From Nipponacmea schrenckii (Eukaryota > Mollusca > Gastropoda > Lottiidae): DNA of 64,000 nucleotides. The position numbers and the translations under genes are program-made. Of the stretch, positions 1 to 11,289 are shown piece after piece. Each line of letters starts with the position of its first letter. Position 1 is the first letter of the stretch. The notes beneath the pieces are model-generated. The model saw only the letters and a program-made list of their open reading frames with translations. It had not been told where the DNA came from and searched no databases. The stretch lies in NCBI GenBank assembly GCA_030562195.1, contig JAUJPP010000011.1, positions 11,160,001-11,224,000 of the forward strand. The letters are read 5' to 3'.

Positions 1-63
1 TTTTTCAGAATTTGGTTAAATTTTGTCACTTACTATTACTGACACTAACTCTTTACATCTAAC

Positions 64-398
64 TTAAAGGGATTGTAAAGAGGTTTTCTAAACTTGTTAT
101 GTGTATCGGGGACATTGATAACATCAATTTGCACCATTCCATTTTTTATTCCGACGTCTGTGGTTCTTGCAATTCCACCAAAACTAACGCGTTTTATGAC
201 GTCAACTGTGGGGAATTGCATAGATATCAATAGTAGCTTCCGGTAGTTCCCAACAGCTGACGTCATAAAACACGTTAGTTTTAATGGAATTGCAAGAACC
301 ACAGACGTCGGAATAAAATATGGAATGGTGCAAACTGATGTTATTAATGTACCCGACACACATAAAAAGTTTAGAAAACCTCTTTACAATCCCTTTAA
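64..398. mobile_element. Fold-back MITE with TTAA ends
   Basis: The two halves are near-complete inverted copies of each other, about 140 bp per arm. The ends read TTAAAGGGATTGTAAAGAGG on one side and its complement on the other, with TTAA at both outer edges (64-67 and 395-398), which fits a TTAA target duplication of piggyBac type. Both arms carry GACGTC-centred sites. Short open frames inside are palindrome artefacts. It has no coding capacity and is the first of five TTAA-flanked elements in the window. Confidence 0.85.
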
Positions 399-531
399 TA
401 TCTATTTTGAACAACCTTCAATATTGTGCACACTTTATGGTATTATGAACAGGATTTTCTGGTAATACATTTAATATGCTCATATAAAATACCTTTTCAT
501 GTTTATTTTCTAAAAAACGTCTAATATTTAC

Positions 532-1709
532 CTTTGGTTGTGAACACTTCGGCCAGTAATATGGCTGCCCTTGTTAATACCTCTATTCATCACCATATAT
601 TCTGCCACAAGAACATTTTCGCCCCCTTTATCAGATCTTACTCTAATTGGTAAGCCATAATTGTGCACAGCTTCTTTAAAACCATCAAGTACTGTTGTTG
701 CTTTGTTGTTGGTGTGTACTTTCAAGTAAGTCGGAAGTCTTGAAAACCATCAATTCCACCATGAATCACTATGCGCCAGCTAAAAAAGAATTAATGAACG
801 AAAATTAAATGTATGCTAATTTTCTAAAATACAGAAAATATTTCAATTTACACTGATACTTTTCCAACTTGCAATGTGGCTCTTGTGTAGGCCTATTCCA
901 TGACAAGAAATAGGCATAGCAGTATTGAAAACCTGATTAAATGAGAGAAAATAGAGTTCACTTGTAGTTAACAAAGAAGGCCTACCTTATCAGTTTGTGG
1001 TATCCATCTATATGCCATAATGAATTGGGCGCACGTACTGAATACTTCCTTCTGCGAATAGGTTTAAGCAGCATTCTTCGGAACAAAACACCTTCAATGT
1101 CAACCCGTCTCATTGATTCTCTTACACGACTCTCTTGAATATTAATGCCTTTACTGGCTAAATGTGCCTTTACTGATCTATATCCTATGTTTGGAAACCT
1201 TGATAGAATTTCTTCAATTTTCTCATCCAGCTCACTGTCTTCCATATTTCTGTACCTATCATTCATGGATAAGCCAAATTCACTTAATCTTCGGGAAATT
1301 GTCCGTTTACTGACCCAAAATAAACTGGCCATAGTGTCTAAAGTGAATCCATTTTCAATAAGGTTTTTAGTTGATCATATGGAATAAAAATATTTGGTCT
1401 ACCAGTGTGTCCTTGAATGGTTGTAGTACTATGAGACAGTGGTCCTTCGCATGTTTGTTCCCTTGAGCACAACTTCCCAAACTCTTCTCTAGCACTCTGA
1501 ATAAGTTCCCATGATCTCCAAACATTCCTAAGAGTGATATCCTCCTCGTCTTCAACATTGAATCCGCAGAGCAAGTCTGTCATTATGGCACTTACAGATT
1601 CCAATTCAAAAATTAATTCTGGTATAGATTGAAAGTTTTCTGCCTCTATATCATGACACACGCGTAAAATACGAGATTTTATTTCGGTGATTAGCGCCGG
1701 GTCAACCAT
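532..1709 (-). pseudogene. IS3-like eukaryotic transposase, copy 1 (two exons, frameshifted)
   Basis: The gene reads from ATG at 1709 downwards. Exon 1 is 1709-986, a GT-AG intron of 206 bp follows, and exon 2 is 779-532, ending at another donor (CAAAG|GTAAAT). Exon 1 holds a helix-turn-helix part (SKRTISRRLSEFGLS), a helical linker and the start of an RNase H-like integrase core (LWHIDGYHKLI). Exon 2 continues the core with [17 protein letters not shown] and GRSVHNQR. The layout matches eukaryotic IS3-like (IS3EU-type) transposases; that superfamily name is my inference. Two breaks are visible: exon 1 changes frame in an A5 run near 1345, and exon 2 near 745 in a T run, each consistent with one lost base. 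No third exon like that of copy 2 is found in the window to the left, so the copy is truncated as well. Confidence 0.75.
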
Positions 1710-1804
1710 TACTTTAAGTAAGTCTCAGATTGGAAATGTAACGACACAAACAGCAACAATAGCCTAGTAGAAATATTTCTCAGTTTATAATTCGCTTCAT
1801 ATCG

Positions 1805-1975
1805 TCGCCATTAGCCCTCCGTAAATTTCCGTATCATGCTAATGAGGTAAGTCACGTGACGTTATAGTTTTCGTACGTTTCCGTGGTATGCTAATGAAGT
1901 AAGTCACGTGATATTTTATAGTATCCGTGAGATTCCGTAAGTGTCCGTGGTATGCTAATGAAGTCACGAACATTA
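1805..1975 (-). promoter_or_regulatory. Triplicated octamer/E-box repeats upstream of transposase copy 1
   Basis: Three imperfect direct repeats of about 50-60 bp lie 100-270 bp upstream of the transposase start. Each has TCCGT followed by ATGCTAATGA; the first two also carry AAGTCACGTGA and the third is shortened to AAGTCACG. They combine an octamer-like ATGCTAAT with an E-box CACGTG. Their position suggests promoter elements or transposase-binding sites. The sequence is clear; the function is inferred. Confidence 0.4.
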
Positions 1976-2617
1976 CCTTATATGGTAAACGTTCAAGAAT
2001 ACAGACGTCAAGAATACAGATGTCGAGAATGCAAAGTCAAGAATTCAATGTAGGAAATGTTATCGATGCAAATTCAAGAAGTTCAGATTGACATCACAGG
2101 AGCGAATTTTAGTCTTTTCAAAGTTATGAATGGTAATCATGAAAACTGAAACTAGTAATTCTTTACTTTGCATACCATATTGCGACATTTTTGATTTTGT
2201 AAAGGATGAATTTTGTAAAACGTGTAAAGTGGAAGTTTGAATTTTTGACTTTGTATTCTTGACTTTTCAAACAGTTTTGGCAACGATCTCCCTCCATACA
2301 CAACTGGTTTGATATCACACTCTGAAGTTCAAACATGCCACGACTTCAATAATAGGCCTATACACCTTTTCCTGTCTTAATCTTTCCTCTTCCTCCCTTT
2401 CCTGCTTTTTTTCACGTTCAAACTTTTCTCTGGCCTCTTCTGAATCCTTTGAAGTTGGAAAGCTAGCCCCTCCTTCTCCACTTTCAGATAGTTTTCCTAT
2501 TCAGTATTGCTTTGTAAAGGTCTGTGCATGGCCATGATGACTGCAGAAATACAAGCCGATGAATGCTTGAGCTAGCTAGGGTATATGAATAAAATACAAT
2601 TTTGTGACTTTGCAAGG

Positions 2618-2985
2618 GTTAGATAGGGACAGCTATATATATTTTGCTATGTTTACTGACTTTGCAAGGGTTAGATAGGGACAGCTATATATATTTTGCT
2701 ATGTTTACTGACTTTGCAAGGGTTAGATAGGGACAGCTATATATATTTTGCTATGTTTACTGACTTTGCAAGGGTTAGATAGGGACAGCTATATATATTT
2801 TGCTATGTTGCAAGGGTTAGATAGGGACAGCTATATATATTTTGCTATGTTTACTGACTTTGCAAGGGTTAGATAGGGACAGCTATATATATTTTGCTAT
2901 GTTTACTGACTTTGCAAGGGTTAGATAGGGACAGCTATATATATTTTGCTATGTTTACTGACTTTGCTAGGATTAGGTAGGTTTG
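2618..2985. repeat. 52-bp tandem array (about 7 copies)
   Basis: The unit carries TGACTTTGCAAGGGTTAGAT, a GGGACAGCTATATATA segment and TTTTGCTATGTTTAC. One unit lacks its TTTACTGACT segment. The array ends in degenerate units (TTTGCTAGGGTTAGGTAGG). A longer array of the same unit lies at 37668-38345. Confidence 0.9.
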
Positions 2986-3704
2986 CTAGGGTTAGGTAGG
3001 TTTAGCAACATATAAAAGAAGAAAAAAGAAGAAAATGTTGAAAAATGACTAATCTTTTTTACTCTCATTTCTATGCGGATTGTCGAATCGAGTTGAAACT
3101 TGGCAGGGAACTGCGAAATGACAGTGCCTTCAATTGCCAAGAATCAAATATTTGATGGACATATTAGAATTTTTAGCTTTGATAACATTAATTGAAAGAT
3201 TACTTTGTTTTTCTTGTAATGACTTGTTTCAAAACAATTGCTTTTATGGACTCAAAAGTAAGGTAAGGTCAGAGGGACATTTTTCTTTCAAAAAAATATT
3301 AAGACACTTTTTGATGGGTTTTAACCTGTCCATAAATAAATGAATAGAAAGCTGTTGTTGATGCAATAGAAGCTACAATTTTCAATGGATTTTAGTGAAA
3401 CTTGGTATGAGCTTTGGAAATGATAAGACGGCAGTCAATATCGATTTGGACGATTTTTCGATAAACGGTATTTGCCCCTGCCTCTATATTTGTTGTAGAC
3501 ACAATAGAAGCTACAATTTTCATTGAATTTTAATGATACTTTGTGTGAGCATTGGAATTGATAAGACGGCAGTCGAATTTGACGATTTTTCGATGACGTT
3601 TATGAGTAATTGCCCTTGACTAAGTAAAATTGTGTAAAAATTCATTTGTTGTATATACTATAGAAGCAATTTTCTATGGATTTTAATGAAACTTTGTATG
3701 AGCA

Positions 3705-3865
3705 TTGGATGACTTTTTACGACTCCTCGTCTTGGTGCTAAGCAACTTCGCTGGCTATCTGAAGTAGCAGACTATAACTCCCGTGTTAAGTACACACGTT
3801 CGAACACAGAAGCAGGTGTATTAGGTTGAATGCCTGTAGACTTTAAACAGTTCAAAGCAATGTAA
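3705..3865 (+). pseudogene. Ty3/Gypsy RNase H-region remnant
   Basis: The plus strand can be read as TTPRLGAKQLRWLSEVADYN, followed by a VKYTRSNTEA segment and MPVDFKQF. This is the typical end of the RNase H/connection region of Gypsy-type pol, where ALSRMP is expected; here the ALSR portion is replaced by a stop (VLG*). Only about 50 codons survive. The same fragment occurs at 39095-39260. It is a decayed fragment with no surrounding pol. Confidence 0.6.
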
Positions 3866-4435
3866 AGGTAATTGTGTTTTGATAAGATGTAAATTACTCA
3901 CCTTGATGATTTCCTCCATGTTTGATTTTACTGTGTTTTTGTGTTTCTCGAAGAAAGATCATGTAAATCGATGCCAGCTTAGTTCCGCAAACGGTCGGAC
4001 GGACGGACGGACGTACCAACATATGAGAATAATGAGGTAATCAGTTTATGAGCTAATTAACTCTTAATTATGGACTTTAAATAAAAAGAATTCTTACATT
4101 TAGGGGTTATGAGTTTAAAAATTCTATACCAGATTTAGTGATGATCTGATCCTTAGGAATGATGAATGACAGAAAGAGCTGATCAATACCACTCATTACA
4201 GGGGTAAAATTACAGATGTAAAAGGTTTTAAAAACTTCATCCTTTGAGTCTCAAGACAGCAACAATATCTAGACACGGTCTCTGCCAAGGAGCACAGCAT
4301 AGTTGTCTCTATTGGCAAAAATCCCATAAATGTTATTGAATTTGTCACTTCTGCATCATCAAATGTCATCAAATTTGTGGACATTAATCTTCACATTTTT
4401 ACCACCTAATGTTTGGACAAAATTACCCCTTAAAT

Positions 4436-4935
4436 NNNNNNNNNNNNNNNNNNNNNNNNNNNNNNNNNNNNNNNNNNNNNNNNNNNNNNNNNNNNNNNNN
4501 NNNNNNNNNNNNNNNNNNNNNNNNNNNNNNNNNNNNNNNNNNNNNNNNNNNNNNNNNNNNNNNNNNNNNNNNNNNNNNNNNNNNNNNNNNNNNNNNNNNN
4601 NNNNNNNNNNNNNNNNNNNNNNNNNNNNNNNNNNNNNNNNNNNNNNNNNNNNNNNNNNNNNNNNNNNNNNNNNNNNNNNNNNNNNNNNNNNNNNNNNNNN
4701 NNNNNNNNNNNNNNNNNNNNNNNNNNNNNNNNNNNNNNNNNNNNNNNNNNNNNNNNNNNNNNNNNNNNNNNNNNNNNNNNNNNNNNNNNNNNNNNNNNNN
4801 NNNNNNNNNNNNNNNNNNNNNNNNNNNNNNNNNNNNNNNNNNNNNNNNNNNNNNNNNNNNNNNNNNNNNNNNNNNNNNNNNNNNNNNNNNNNNNNNNNNN
4901 NNNNNNNNNNNNNNNNNNNNNNNNNNNNNNNNNNN
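4436..4935. other. Assembly gap (500 N)
   Basis: A run of exactly 500 undetermined bases. Open frames crossing it are meaningless. Any missing exon of the neighbouring MADF gene, or a Harbinger transposase, could be hidden here. Confidence 0.99.
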
Positions 4936-5089
4936 GAATTTCCTACTAATCAAAGAATTTATGATAAATGATATATTATAAGGTTACCATTACTTGTATT
5001 GTGCATTTTTCAAGCTCATGTACCCGGTAGGCTATCAATATTTCCAAGTATGATTTCTATTGATCAGTTGAATAAAATCAGGCACATAC

Positions 5090-5625
5090 CTTCTATTTGC
5101 AATAAATCTGTTTAAAAATTCAAACTGTTTCCCAAATTTATAGGGCACACAGGCATCTGCTGCTTGTCCACTCTTAGTTGATTTCACCTCCCTCAGTTTC
5201 CTTGTGTAACAATCTCTGATTGATTTCCATTTTTTCATGACGAAATCTGGAATAAAAATATATTAATGAAATAGAAGAAATTCTTATATGGGCATATATA
5301 ATAGCCTAGAAATTTATTTTTCATATTTTAGCATTTGCTGGGCGCTAATCTGTCAATAAAAATAAATGCAAAGACAACAACAACAAAAAAGTACGGCGCA
5401 CGGCACGGTGTCACATCCACGTACCGTAGATTTTCTATTTAGATCTAATTGAGTTAAAAAAAAAAAAAAGATCTACCTACCTTCGGATGAACCAAGTTCG
5501 GCAGAAATAATGCCCCAAACGATATCTTTCTGAACATGATCTTTATATTTCGGATTGGACTTGTCGTATAAAATGGGATGATTTTGAACTAAAAAAATTA
5601 ACTTTTCGGAAAATTTATCATCCAT
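5090..5625 (-). CDS. MADF-domain protein, exons 1 and 2
   Basis: Exon 1 runs 5625-5481 from ATG (MDDKFSEKLIFLVQ) to GAAG|GTAGGT. A 234-bp GT-AG intron follows, and exon 2 is 5246-5090, joining in frame and ending at another donor (AG|GTATGT). The product shows the MADF pattern: a helix with IFLVQNHPILYDKSNPKY, a central DIVWGIISAELG, then MKKWKSIRDCYTRKLREVK. MADF is a Myb-like DNA-binding domain (Adf-1 family), and such proteins are the usual second gene of PIF/Harbinger transposons. A Harbinger-like terminus lies about 60-250 bp upstream, which supports that reading. Later exons and the DDE transposase are not seen; the gap at 4436-4935 is on that side. A host MADF gene is the alternative. 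Confidence 0.65.
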
Positions 5626-5689
5626 TTTGTTTACATTGGTGATGAAGGAAATTTCCTCAATTTTGATTGGTTAATACTGTGATAGCAGA

Positions 5690-5873
5690 CGACGTGTCGC
5701 GTTCGAATAGAAACCTTTTCTAATCGCTTGACGTTTGACGCGCGACAGAACGATGTCGTTTTGTAGTTACGCGTCCAGTGTGAGTGGATCAACGTTAAGT
5801 AAAGGGTTTCTAATCATAACGTCAAAACGTTTTGTCGCTACGTTGTCGTGACGCTTGCGGTGTGAGTGCTCCT
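5690..5873. mobile_element. PIF/Harbinger-like terminus with subterminal repeats
   Basis: The end reads TTGTCGTGACGCTTGCGG then TGTGAGTGCTCC and abuts TTTAA, resembling PIF/Harbinger termini with a 3-bp TWA target. Inside it are repeated motifs (GTGTGAGTGG at about 5778, and TGACGTT/AACGTCAAA/TTTTGTCG variants), as expected for transposase-binding subterminal repeats. The partner terminus was not found and may be in the N gap or missing. Confidence 0.4.
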
Positions 5874-6706
5874 TTAATCTTATATTATTCTTACCAGTAG
5901 GTATAAACTACACTTTTCTAAAAGATTGTTTTAAAGGTAAACCTAAAATTCTGACAGGACTTTCTGGGTCAGAGACCTCTCTAGAATGTGAATAAGTAGT
6001 TGATATTTTAAGCATACAAGCTTCAGCATCCAAATTATTTCTTTAACTTCTTTAAAAGTTAAACGTAATAACATATTCCTCGTTAAGCCTTTGTAAATCT
6101 CTTGCCCTATGCATAAGCCTGATAAACCACATGAGGATGAAACTAAGATAAATTATCCTAATTCAGGTCACCTGAAGAGTCTTGTATTTTGGAATCAGCT
6201 TTTAACCTTTTAAAGACTTCCTCCCTGAATCATTATATGTTCTGAAAATCTTTTACTCATTTTAATAATATGGTAATAAAATTACATTTTTTTGGTGTCC
6301 ATGCACGAATCAGATTTCTCTGTGAATGTTACACCTGCATATTGTTCCTTTTCTATTTTAGACCAACCTTTCCAGTTTGCAAACCATTCTTTGAAGTCTA
6401 ATTTATTCTTAAAAAAAGATTTTACAATATTTTTAAGTGTTGAACCCTAGGATAAGTTTAGCATTGAAAAGTATTGCTTCTTCCTCTAGCTGGGTACTAC
6501 AAATGAAATGGGGTATAATATCTTATTCTTTTTAATTGATAATGAAGAAATTAAGCACACTATTCAATATATTGTGAGTGCGTGGTGATGGTCTTGGGTG
6601 GCTTGGTTTGTATACAACCGTATAAACATCTTCCTCTCGAATGCGTATTGTACCGTCTCCTCGGGGCTGCATTTGACTATAAAATATATCCTATAATGCT
6701 AAGACC
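5874..6706. other. No gene recognised
   Basis: AT-rich sequence with no long open frame, no clear splice-bounded exon and no repeat shared with the rest of the window that I could see. Confidence 0.5.
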
Positions 6707-7816
6707 GGTGTGACAGTTTGAGATGTCCAGCAGTTTGAAATGTCCAATAGCACATGCGCACTAGTCGCGGACATTTCAAACTGTGACCGAGACAGTTTGA
6801 GATGTCCGGGCGTGTTAGGATGTCCATTTTGGAAAGACATGTTGTTTTAAACAAAATTAACATAAAAAAATTAGTAGGCCTGGCCTAGTCCGAGTTGTCT
6901 TTGGTCCGAGTTGTCATGATTCCGATTTGGTATGGTATAACGGCCGAGGTCACAAAATGAAAACAAACTGTTTGAAGTCAAATAGCTTAATGGCGTCTTT
7001 GTGAGTTGTCAAAATTGTGGAAGATTTGAAAGCTGTTTGCTATTAAAAGGGATTTAGATGAAATTTTCAGAGACTAACATCTACCAACGATGCCAACTTC
7101 TATAAATGATTTGAAGAAGCGATTTTGGGTGAAGACAAGACTAGAAACATGAGTCAATACTCAGTCAGTGTCAGTAGGCTAGGCCCCCTGGGAACTAGGC
7201 CTAATCGTGTAGTAGACTAGAAGAAAGAAGAAGACATGATGATCCTTACAACTCCTTACAAGGCACGGGTCGTGATTCAAAAAATGGTGAAACAGTCAGT
7301 ATATTCTACCTTTTTTGCTGGGTAAATATTTACTCTTTAACCTAAATTTATAATTTGTGTTCAAAAGTCCTAGGCTAGGGAAGAACAGAAAAATGAGTGT
7401 TGCATGTTTCAGTTTCATTTCCAGTCTAGCCCCAATAGGCATGGCTTATAAAATAACACACACAAACATAGGCCTAGTTCACAACCATTTTGCATCTCTA
7501 CCATTTGTGAAAAGGTTCTTAATATCAAGAAAATCTTTCATTTAGGCCATTTTGAAATCTTCAAGACTGTGTATAGGACTAGCAGATAGCCTATGTCATA
7601 CAGTATAGGCCTTAAACTAAGTTAAACTCAGTTATAGACCTTAACTATCCAAAAATTAATAAGATAAATTAAAATACTTTCTATTGTTCCAATCCAATAT
7701 CCCATGTCCATCTAAATTTAATATGTGATTTGAATAATAAAATATTACAAATTGATCCATTGTAATTTGTTGTATAAATATAGCTTAAAATATTTGTTTT
7801 TTTTTTACTTCTATAG

Positions 7817-7933
7817 GCAAAATGGATCAACATGGACTATTGGAGAAAAGTTTATGTGAAGAAGTACAGACTTTGCCATTGGAATGATACTGAAAAACGA
7901 CTAGAACCTACATTAGTGAAAGATGTGCCTTAG
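7817..7933 (+). CDS. Candidate 3'-terminal exon, unknown protein
   Basis: After a polypyrimidine tract and ACTTCTATAG, an open frame of 38 codons begins at 7817 and ends in a stop at 7931-7933. It is rich in W, Y, K and R (INMDYWRKVYVKKYRLCHW). A possible upstream exon ends ATTCAAAAAATG|GTGAAA near 7288, preceded by ATG at about 7238, which would give a protein of roughly 55 residues. The family is not recognised. It lies inside the putative 6.7-9.4 kb element and could be chance. Confidence 0.2.
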   Translation, partial: AKWINMDYWRKVYVKKYRLCHWNDTEKRLEPTLVKDVP

Positions 7934-8401
7934 GTATCAGTGAATGTAATCTGTTTACATTTACAGACCTTTATTGTGCTTTATCAACAGACTTTCCAGA
8001 TGCTGTGGTTTCCAAAGTTTCAAAAAATACTATTGTTGTCTTTTAATAATGATGTTTTCAATATATTTAAAGAGACATTACATGTTCTGCAAAAACAATC
8101 AATAAACATGCATTATAACCAGAGTTTTGTGCTTTTACAAACTCACTCTGCTGAACAGTCAATGTCAAGGGTACAATTAGTCTAATTCCAGCTGGAAAGA
8201 TATCAATCATAGCTTTTACAGTGTTGTTCTTTTAATAATCTTACAAGGCTGGTTACTATTACTGGGCTCTCAAAAACTAAAAATTGTTGGGCATTCGATC
8301 TATTAACCATTTAGGTGTAATATTTCGTGATATATTCTTTATTTTTCTCAACTTGAAAAGAACAATGGCTATGCTACATCTTCAATGGCACCTTTATTGG
8401 C

Positions 8402-8465
8402 ACCTTGTGTATTGGGCCTAATTCTGACCCATGTAAAATAAAGAGTTTATTATTATTATTATTAT
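8402..8465 (+). mobile_element. LINE 3' end fragment
   Basis: Severely 5'-truncated copy of the LINE also present at 43628-45411 (plus) and 55660-57950 (minus). It holds only the last part of the 3' UTR (ATTGGGCCTAATTCTGACCC, then AAATAAAGAG) and the (TTA)n tail. Confidence 0.85.
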
Positions 8466-9621
8466 CAAATATTTGAGGCCACTGGTTAGGTGGCAAGTTA
8501 CTTTAACCCATGATAAAATATAATAGATTTTATTCAAGTCGGCCCACGTGCACATTAATCAATATCACTATTGTCAAAATTGCAGTTTCCAGAAATTCTG
8601 ATGTCAAATTAATCCAAACGCGAAATTTCAATAATGTCAATTCCTGTCTACAGAAAAGTAGGCCTAGGCCTAGCCTAAGTTTGATTGCTCGGAATAGTCA
8701 TTTCTTTAAAAATCTTAGTTAATGACTGTAGCCCAAGCAGCTGTTAAAAAAGAAAACTTTTATAGAAAACAATGAAAGATTGTTTGGTTGCGATCTTTAT
8801 CAATTGTGGATGAAAATGTTTAAAAAATAGAGAAGATAATCAGTCCTCGTTGATCGTCAGTTTTTTCTGTATATTATTGAGTCACTACCTTTTCCTCGTA
8901 AAAGTTCAAGGTCGATCAATCGAAGTTTTCGTCGTTTAACCTTGTAAGTTATTGTGCAGAGTTGTATGTCATTTAGAAAGATTTTGAAAAAATAAAAAAA
9001 TAAAGCAAGAAGTATTCAATATCACGATGAAAAGGAAATAAGCTAAAAATGATTCGGAAATTGTATGATCGAAAGTTTTTAAATGTAGCATTTAGCAACC
9101 ACCTTGAGTTAGCTTAGTACAACAAAGTCGTGAAAATACGATCGTCTTATTTTGCCTAAAGTTGAATACTGAGGGATTTTTTGGCATTGTGAAACGTTTT
9201 TATTAAAGTGAATTGGAGTATGAAATGATTTCATGTCACCCTTCAACATTACTTAAACTAAATATTTTGAGAAAATGTAAATTATCTATGAAATTGGACA
9301 TCTGAAACTGGCGAAATAAAATGTTCACCGTCACACGCTATGACGTTCGATCAACGCATGCGTAATACAAATTGGACATCTCAAACTGGTGGACACAAGT
9401 AATATGACATACGAAGAGTTTGGGTTTCCCAAAAACGAGATATATCCATTTTAGCAGTTTTCAGTAAATTGTGATTTTCTATTTCGAACGCTACCATCAA
9501 AAGTGGGAGTGAAGTTTAATCAAAAATATTAAGTTGAAATATATAGTTTTAAGGTGCCTTCGACCCATAAATCCTCTTTGATGATTTATTGAGATTTAAG
9601 GAATTCAAAATTGGTTTCGTT

Positions 9622-9745
9622 CCAAAATGAATTATATCCATCATTTTGGTTCCAAAATGAATTATATCCACCATTTTGGTTCCAAAATGAATTATATCCA
9701 CCATTTTTTTTCCCAAAATGAAATATATCCACTTTTGTTGATAAG
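9622..9745. repeat. Subterminal 31-bp repeats of the 9.4-14.05 kb transposon
   Basis: Three close copies of TTCCAAAATGAATTATATCC followed by AYCATTTTGG, plus a fourth diverged copy, resemble the element's own terminal motif. Such arrays usually bind the transposase. The match to the termini is direct; the binding role is inferred. Confidence 0.55.
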
Positions 9746-9814
9746 AAGGAGGTGTATCAATAAGTTTTATTACAAAATGGGATGAATCCATTCCACAACG
9801 TGTTCTGGAAGGGT

Positions 9815-10936
9815 GAGCATACCCATCATAGTGGAGCTGAGGTTGAGCATGCCCTGCCTCACTTGAGACACCGGCCACATTACCCATCATAGTGGAGCTG
9901 AGGTTGAGCATGCCCTGCCTCACTTGACGCACCGGCCACATTACCCATCATAGTGGAGCTGAGGTTGAGCATGCCCTGCCTCACTTGAGACACCAGCCAC
10001 ATTACCCATCATAGTCTAGCTGAGGTTGAGCATGCCCTGCCTCACTTGACACACTGGCCACATTACCCATCATAGTGGAGCTGAGGTTGAGCATGCCCTG
10101 CCTCACTTGAGACACCAGCCACATTACCCATCATAGTGGAGCTGGGGTTGAGCATGCCCTGCCTCACTTGAGACACGGGCCCACATTACCCATCATAGTG
10201 GAGCTGAGGTTGAGCATGCCCTGCCTCACTTGAGACACTGGCCACATTACCCATCATAGTGGAGCTGAGGTTGAGCATGCCCTGCCTCACTTGACGCACC
10301 GGCCACATTACCCATCATAGTGGAGCTGAGGTTGAGCATGCCCTGCCTCACTTGAGACACCAGCCACATTACCCATCATAGTGGAGCTGAGGTTGAGCAT
10401 GCCCTGCCTCACTCGAGACACTGGCCACATTACCCATCATAGTGGAGCTGAGGTTGAGCATGCCCTGCCTCACTTGAGACACCAGCCACATTACCCATCA
10501 TAGTGGAGCTGAGGTTGAGCATGCCCTGCCTCACTTGAGACACTGGCCACATTACCCATCATAGTGGAGCTGAGGTTGAGCATGCCCTGCCTCACTTGAG
10601 ACACCAGCCACATTACCCATCATAGTGGAGCTGAGGTTGAGCATGCCCTGCCTCACTTGAGACACCAGCCACATTACCCATCATAGTGGAGCTGAGGTTG
10701 AGCATGCCCTGCCTCACTTGAGACACTGGCCACATTACCAATCATAGTGGAGCTGAGGTTGAGCATGCCCTGCCTCACTTGAGACACCAGCCACATTACC
10801 CATCATAGTGGAGCTGAGGTTGAGCATGCCCTGCCTCACTTGAGACACTGGCCACATTACCCATCATAGTGGAGCTGAGGTTGAGCATGCCCTGCCTCAC
10901 TTGAGACACTGGCCACATTACCCATCATAGTGGAGC
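9815..10936. repeat. 61-bp minisatellite (about 18 copies)
   Basis: Each unit has TTACCCATCATAGTGGAGCT, then GAGGTTGAGCATGCCCTGCC and TCACTTGAGACACCAGCCACA. Units differ at a few sites (ACCAG/ACCGG/ACTGG, GACACC/GACGCACC). The array is GC-richer than its surroundings and lies inside the transposon, downstream of the transposase gene. Open frames through it are incidental. Confidence 0.95.
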
Positions 10937-11289
10937 ATTAATTACTTCAATGTAATTGCGCTTCAATGTGATAAATATTTTGTCTGGTAAAAATTATCAA
11001 TAAGCTTAAAGAGAATTTAAAACAATTTTAATAATAACAACAATAAATTGAATAAGCTTATGAGCTTAATACCTTAAAAATTAAAAACAATTAAAATTCA
11101 GCAAGAAACAACAAATTACCGGTACTTAAAAATCTAAAAATCTAAACCGGAATATTCTTAAAAATCCTATGTCATGCAATTATAACTTCATTAAGTTACT
11201 TGTTATGGCATCCAGAAGAGATTTTACACGAAAATGAATCAGAGTGTAAATAGTTCCAGGTACTATTTTTATCTAAGAGCTCGCATGAC

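Larger units (their letters stand above)
1585..4011. repeat. Dispersed element copy A
   Basis: This stretch matches 36809-39392 in the same orientation, including the start of the transposase gene, its upstream region, a 52-bp tandem array, pearl-type core repeats and a Gypsy RNase H remnant. Copy A retains the transposase; copy B is internally deleted. The shared right edge is at a GGACGGACGGAC run. It is probably a composite of several older insertions that moved or was duplicated together. Confidence 0.7.
6707..9396. mobile_element. Possible TIR-bounded element, about 2.7 kb
   Basis: The left end has GGTGTGACAGTTTGAGATGT, then CAGTTTGAAATGTCC, an inverted GGACATTTCAAACTG and another GACAGTTTGAGATGTCC (6707-6807). 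The right end has ATTGGACATCTGAAACTGG (9293) and TTGGACATCTCAAACTGG (9372). The same about 17-base core thus sits in opposite orientation at both ends, in multiple copies. No transposase is recognisable between them, so this would be non-autonomous. Target duplications were not identified. Confidence 0.45.

Noticed and set aside
4330..4981. Open frames of 176-213 codons
   Set aside because: They consist almost entirely of undetermined bases in the assembly gap.
9815..10936. Regularly spaced repeats resembling a CRISPR array
   Set aside because: Whole 61-bp units are repeated without unique spacers, in a eukaryotic genome; it is a minisatellite.
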